DNA of 6,342 nucleotides, taken from the NCBI GenBank assembly GCA_947473445.1, contig CANJEU010000137.1:1-6342 (forward strand), read 5' to 3'. This document shows, one piece after another, positions 5,788 through 6,342 of the stretch. Source of the DNA: Fidelibacterota bacterium (GTDB lineage: Bacteria; Pseudomonadota; Alphaproteobacteria; Rhodospirillales; Rhodospirillaceae). The number at the start of each line of letters is the position of its first letter. The first letter of the stretch is position 1. Position numbers and translations under genes: made by a program. Under the pieces are notes generated by a model. It was not told the DNA's origin. It saw only the letters and a list, made by a program, of their open reading frames with translations, and made no database searches.

Positions 5788-6342
5788 ATGAAGTCTTATA
5801 CGATCGCTTTGATCATGGGTCTCGCAATCGGTGGCGCCGCAAGCGCCGCCGATCAGCGCATGGTCGAAAACTATGCAAAGGTGCCGATGCCCGCGGACGT
5901 CAAAGTCGTGGTGACGGAACTTGAAGGTCCCGTTTTCACTGATGCCCGTGGACACACTCTTTACACGTGGCCGCAGAAAGCCATGCGTATCGGCTTTGCC
6001 GGCGATCCGAAGGAAAAGTCCTTCTGCGACGACAAACCGACCACCAAGACCGCGGGGATGATGAGCCCGTGGCCGGCCGGTCTCGACCTGCCCGAAGTCG
6101 ATCAACGCAAGTCTTGCGCGGCCACTTGGCCGCCGCTGTTCGCGCCCGATGACGCCAAGCCGCTCGGCCAATGGACGGTCGTGACGCGCTCGGACGGCAA
6201 GAAGCAATGGGCTTACAATAAGCAGCCTGTTTACACCTCGATCCTCGATACGCGTCCGGGTGAAACCAACGGCGCGATCACAGTGACGCGCCGCGGCGGC
6301 GATGAACCGGCCGAACGCGAAGTCGCGAGCCCTCCGCCCAAC
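5788..6342 (+). CDS. Secreted COG4315-type (PF03640-like) protein, 3' end outside the window
   Basis: The frame stays open for 185 codons from ATG 5788 to the last base, so the C-terminus is missing. AAGGA (5776-5780) lies 7 nt before the ATG and the gap from the DUF1552 gene is 26 bp, so it is probably in the same operon. A Sec signal covers about 1-20 (ASA, then ADQR). The body resembles the 'secreted repeat' family: GPVFTDARGHTLYTW (47-61), SCAATWPPLFAP (109-120), then QWTVVTRSDGKKQWAYNKQPVY (128-149) and DTRPGETNG (154-162). The usual compact S-x-C-x-G-x-C-A-x-x-W-P-P pattern is split: C80 and C110 are separated by 29 residues containing MMSPWP. The YTW motif also has K at the place of the usual D in Yx(FWY)xxD. 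There is no lipobox in the visible sequence. The family has no established function; a role with the two upstream envelope proteins is inferred from position. Confidence 0.8.
   Translation, partial: MKSYTIALIMGLAIGGAASAADQRMVENYAKVPMPADVKVVVTELEGPVFTDARGHTLYTWPQKAMRIGFAGDPKEKSFCDDKPTTKTAGMMSPWPAGLDLPEVDQRKSCAATWPPLFAPDDAKPLGQWTVVTRSDGKKQWAYNKQPVYTSILDTRPGETNGAITVTRRGGDEPAEREVASPPPN

Noticed and set aside
5758..6207. 149-codon - strand frame at the right end
   Set aside because: It is antisense to the secreted COG4315-type gene, which has a signal peptide, ribosome site and family motifs; the antisense product has none.

Overview
The window is GC-rich and densely coding, and all six convincing genes lie on the + strand. 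The gene content (a signal-peptide DUF1028 protein, a YbhB-type PEBP, a WrbA-type quinone reductase and a DUF1592/DUF1552 pair) together with the codon bias suggests a proteobacterium. I favour an alphaproteobacterium, possibly of the Rhizomicrobium/Hyphomicrobiales kind, but this is a judgement by resemblance and the genus is not resolved. Four of the six products are clearly exported: two by Sec-type signal peptides with AxA sites, one as a lipoprotein and one by a Tat signal. The partial sixth product also starts with a Sec-type signal, so the region is mostly devoted to the cell envelope.

Left block (1-2187). A DUF1028 protein (26-892) is followed after 9 bp by a periplasmic PEBP/YbhB-like protein (902-1480), probably in one transcript. 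A 107-bp gap with two inverted repeats separates them from a cytoplasmic NAD(P)H:quinone oxidoreductase of the WrbA family (1588-2187).

Middle (2188-2659). This 472-bp stretch has no credible gene but is full of structure. Its first half holds a G/C-run, hairpin-forming element that looks like a dispersed intergenic repeat (about 2219-2380). Next come two near-identical 13-bp dyads exactly 21 bp apart (2428-2440 and 2449-2461). A perfect 6-4-6 palindrome of TetR-operator type lies at 2518-2533. A consensus TATAAT sits at 2606-2611, and a strong Shine-Dalgarno (2648-2652) precedes a TTG start.

Right block (2660-6342). This is a compact three-gene unit with gaps of 18 and 26 bp: a monohaem c-type outer-membrane lipoprotein with the DUF1587/1595/1592/1588/1585 architecture, a Tat-exported DUF1552 protein, and a secreted COG4315-type protein cut by the window end. 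The first two families are best known as neighbours in Planctomycetes and myxobacteria and have no established biochemical function. Here they appear to form a regulated envelope redox or surface module with a third exported partner. This block and its complex promoter region are the most interesting part of the window.
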